NCBI RefSeq assembly: GCF_014218275.1
Contig: NZ_AP023213.1
Coordinates: 2,148,001 to 2,212,000 of the forward strand
DNA from: Citrifermentans bremense
GTDB lineage: Bacteria; Desulfobacterota; Desulfuromonadia; Geobacterales; Geobacteraceae
Direction of reading: 5' to 3'
DNA: 64,000 nt
Position numbers and translations under genes: made by a program. The notes beneath the pieces were generated by a model. It was given only the letters and a program-made list of their open reading frames with translations, ran no database searches and was not told the DNA's origin. Positions 63,801 to 64,000 of this stretch are shown piece after piece. Each line of letters begins with the position of its first letter. The first letter of the stretch is position 1.

Positions 63801-64000
63801 TTAGAGCCGCCGAAACCGAAGGCGCTGACCGCTGCGCGGCGCGGGACATCGGGGCGCGGGAACCAGGGGCGCTTCTCCCTGGCGAGGTAGAAGGGGGATT
63901 TCTCTCCGACCACCTCTTTTTGCGGGGTCTGCACCTTGATGGTCGGGGGGATCACCTTGTGGTGCAGCGCGAGCGCCGCCTTGATGAGACCAGCGGAACC
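57887..64000 (-). CDS. pfaA: PfaA-like PUFA synthase: KS-AT-5xACP-KR-DH (5' partial)
   Basis: The frame is open to the window edge (2037 visible residues), so the KS N-terminus is missing; what remains of KS ends with A-F-G-F-G-G-S-N. The malonyl-type AT shows F-P-G-Q-G-S-Q and G-H-S-Y-G-E (about 187 and 283). Five tandem ACP domains each contain D-S-D-L-G-I-D-S-I-K-R, with the phosphopantetheine Ser (DNA about 60400-61790). KR follows with I-T-G-G-G-R-G and S-S-S-T-G-R-F-G (about 1458 and 1640), then a C-terminal DH-like hot-dog (about 1773). The stop is two bases before the PfaC-like start. No enoyl reductase (PfaD) is inside the window; it is probably to the right. Confidence 0.92.
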   Translation of the reverse strand, partial: GSAGLIKAALALHHKVIPPTIKVQTPQKEVVGEKSPFYLAREKRPWFPRPDVPRRAAVSAFGFGGSNFHVVLEEYRPEKKAADWDGNSQVLAFSGADAAALAAALDRVPTDATWSAVRELAYHSRASFDPKGAMRLALVVERGKTNIASLVKNAKAMLEKNSKSAWQTPDGAFFGCGAAGKLGMLFPGQGSQYTGMLNDLACRFPQLLDAISDANEGFTSTDGRRLSDLIYPPSAFDEESRTKQEEALRATQAAQPAIGAVSLGALHLLQSFGLEPQGVAGHSYGELTALCAAGRLDENALHALSRLRGELMGAGKGDKGSMLAVSAPLEKIAEVVAAEKLDLVIANKNAPTQAVLSGASAEIKRAVEVFKGRGLTCKELPVAAAFHSQLVADAATPFLAALDKIEMPKAKIPVYANTTAAVYPEDSAAAKAQLASQLAMPVEFVAEIEAMYAAGISSFVEAGPGNRLTGLVSAILADRPHTAVALDSSSGKRVGVADLGRCLAQLAVLGYGVKLAAWDEEYRPAPAGKKPLLSIPICGANYSKPKPKKPPVQPKPAAVAAPAAPQAATAQAPQPAYQAAPATPQQPVHQPAPAAAAAPQAALGESLRLAREGMAVLQRMQEDTAQLHRRFLEGQEVATRTFQTLLQQQQQLILGAPISPAALAPVAVPVQPQAPSYVAPAPVAAAVAPAVAAPAAKAAPAVAPAAPVAAPAPAPAATAAPAGADSARITQVLLAVIAEKTGYPVEMLELDMGMDSDLGIDSIKRVEILSTLQERLPGTPAIGPEHLGTLRTLGDIAGHLCVSAGSAAPAAAAVTAATAAPAAAPSGLAAEQITGTLLAVVAEKTGYPVEMLEFDMGMDSDLGIDSIKRVEILSTLQERLPGSPAIGPEHLGTLRTLGDIAGFLSASAVSAPSAAASPAVAAASGIAAGEVTSTLLAVVAEKTGYPVEMLELEMGMDSDLGIDSIKRVEILSTLQERLPGTPAIGPEHLGTLRTLGDIANYLAAGSAAAAAVSAPVASANPAAVPAQEITATLLSVVAEKTGYPVEMLELEMGMDSDLGIDSIKRVEILSTLQERLPGTPVIGPEHLGTLRTLGDIATYLASGSASAAPASAAPVDAPAQPAAPPAAASGDPARVMQTLLEVVADKTGYPVEMLEPGMGMDSDLGIDSIKRVEILSTLQERLPETPAIGPEQLGTLRTLGDIADFLAGVSSASAPAAQVSAAEATPTATPAAAPEPALAPVQAIQRSSVTPVELSADDEGEAIVLANDGEIWVTDDGSAFAAELCSILLEHGCSVRKVNAAQAQQTAPAGKLSGLVICAPTAGTDDTFLENAFQLVKNAAGALNESARTEGAVCVTVSRLDGAFGFGSGKSIKDPLSGGLAGLAKTAALEWPEVSCKAIDLGDFPHASAAASAVAIEMLRRGPVEVGLSGEGRCALQTVVLPSAPAPAEPAIKAGDVVVITGGGRGVTAVSAIALAKEYKPFLVLLGRSSEPEDEPAWLAGVSGEAEIKRTIMQNAPGKLHPREIEERFRAVMAGRELRDTLQKISAVGAEAIYRSVDIRDRSAMDLLLGEVRRAHGPIRGVVHGAGVLADRLIVDKTPEQFGQVYSTKVEGLRALLHATRNDELSFIALFSSSTGRFGRVGQVDYAVANEVLNKVAQAEARRRGDCRSVSINWGPWDGGMVTPALKKVFAAEGIGVIDLTEGGDFLAREISAAGSPVEIVAIAQLPEQKGAAAPAPSAAKSESLSEAFALTLTVPEFPFLRSHVLDGKAVVPMAVIVEWLAHGALHGNPGFRFHGFNDLRICKGVVFEDNTSFPLSVLAGRAVKKESFWLVPVELSSPGVNGKTILHARAEIVLATKHVEGIRSITEIPATAYAPHDGVIYNNERLFHGPDLHGIEHVDGCSAKGIAASVKGAPAPGKWIRRPLRSAWLTDPLVLDSAFQMMILWSFERFGAGSLPCFAGRYRQFQETFPKDGAQVVIRVTSENPRGASADMEFLDRNTGKLVARLEGYECVIDPSLKQAFQRNKLRTVSVALGAA
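60370..61830 (-). repeat. Five tandem ACP-coding repeats of about 300 bp
   Basis: The ACP core D-S-D-L-G-I-D-S-I-K-R is encoded five times, near 60510, 60825, 61110, 61410 and 61720, at spacings of about 285-320 bp. The DNA is almost identical over the core and diverges in Ala/Pro-rich linkers. Confidence 0.9.

Overview
The window looks like chromosome from a metal-reducing delta-type bacterium (Geobacter/Geomonas/Citrifermentans group, Desulfuromonadota). The reasons are a GC-rich backbone, pentaheme nitrite reductase NrfA, a decayed octaheme cytochrome, a heme-binding DUF3365 sensor kinase, many two-component and chemotaxis proteins, and a polyunsaturated fatty acid synthase next to a complete oleABCD hydrocarbon cluster. 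This assignment is inferred from gene content; no rRNA or tRNA gene is present to confirm it.

Layout. 1-5030: the 3' part of a multicopper oxidase fused to six ASH-type repeats, then an exported protein with a cohesin-like domain and a dockerin. 5178-9684: a PAS-GGDEF diguanylate cyclase and a very large heme-binding hybrid histidine kinase, followed by nrfA (9868-11346). 11588-16308 (minus): an N-terminally truncated kinase-receiver-HPt protein, a chemoreceptor and an NtrC-type sigma54 activator. 16529-20439: a methyltransferase, a DUF1499 membrane protein, a broken octaheme-cytochrome gene and an unknown protein made of three internal repeats.

20966-38030 is a mobile island of about 17 kb. 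It is inserted exactly inside the catalytic DRGH motif of a DNA/RNA non-specific endonuclease: the N-terminal half ends at 20968 and the C-terminal half resumes at 38025. The ends are imperfect inverted repeats of about 32 bp. The right end carries a recombinase trio (462, 1024 and 232 aa) with the layout and motifs of gamma-mobile-trio GmtY-GmtZ-GmtX. The cargo looks like defence and accessory genes: a HEPN-like protein, cassette-like small genes separated by palindromic spacers, an RNase H-like/Ser-Thr kinase/small protein operon, an XRE regulator, a metallophosphoesterase, a DUF2971 protein and a DUF4062-HEAT protein.

38478-45054 returns to backbone: an S10-type peptidase, a DUF3443/DUF2844 pair, an OmpH/Skp-like chaperone, and a small four-gene run ending in a YhaV-family toxin. 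45218-64000 (minus) is a lipid/hydrocarbon cluster read right to left: a PfaA-like synthase (KS-AT-five ACP-KR-DH, 5' end outside the window), a PfaC-like synthase (KS-CLF-AT-DH-DH), OleA, OleB, OleC, OleD and a 4'-phosphopantetheinyl transferase. Together they suggest that a polyunsaturated acyl chain is built on the Pfa proteins, condensed head-to-head by OleA, and converted by OleD, OleC and OleB into a long polyene hydrocarbon, with the transferase arming the ACPs.
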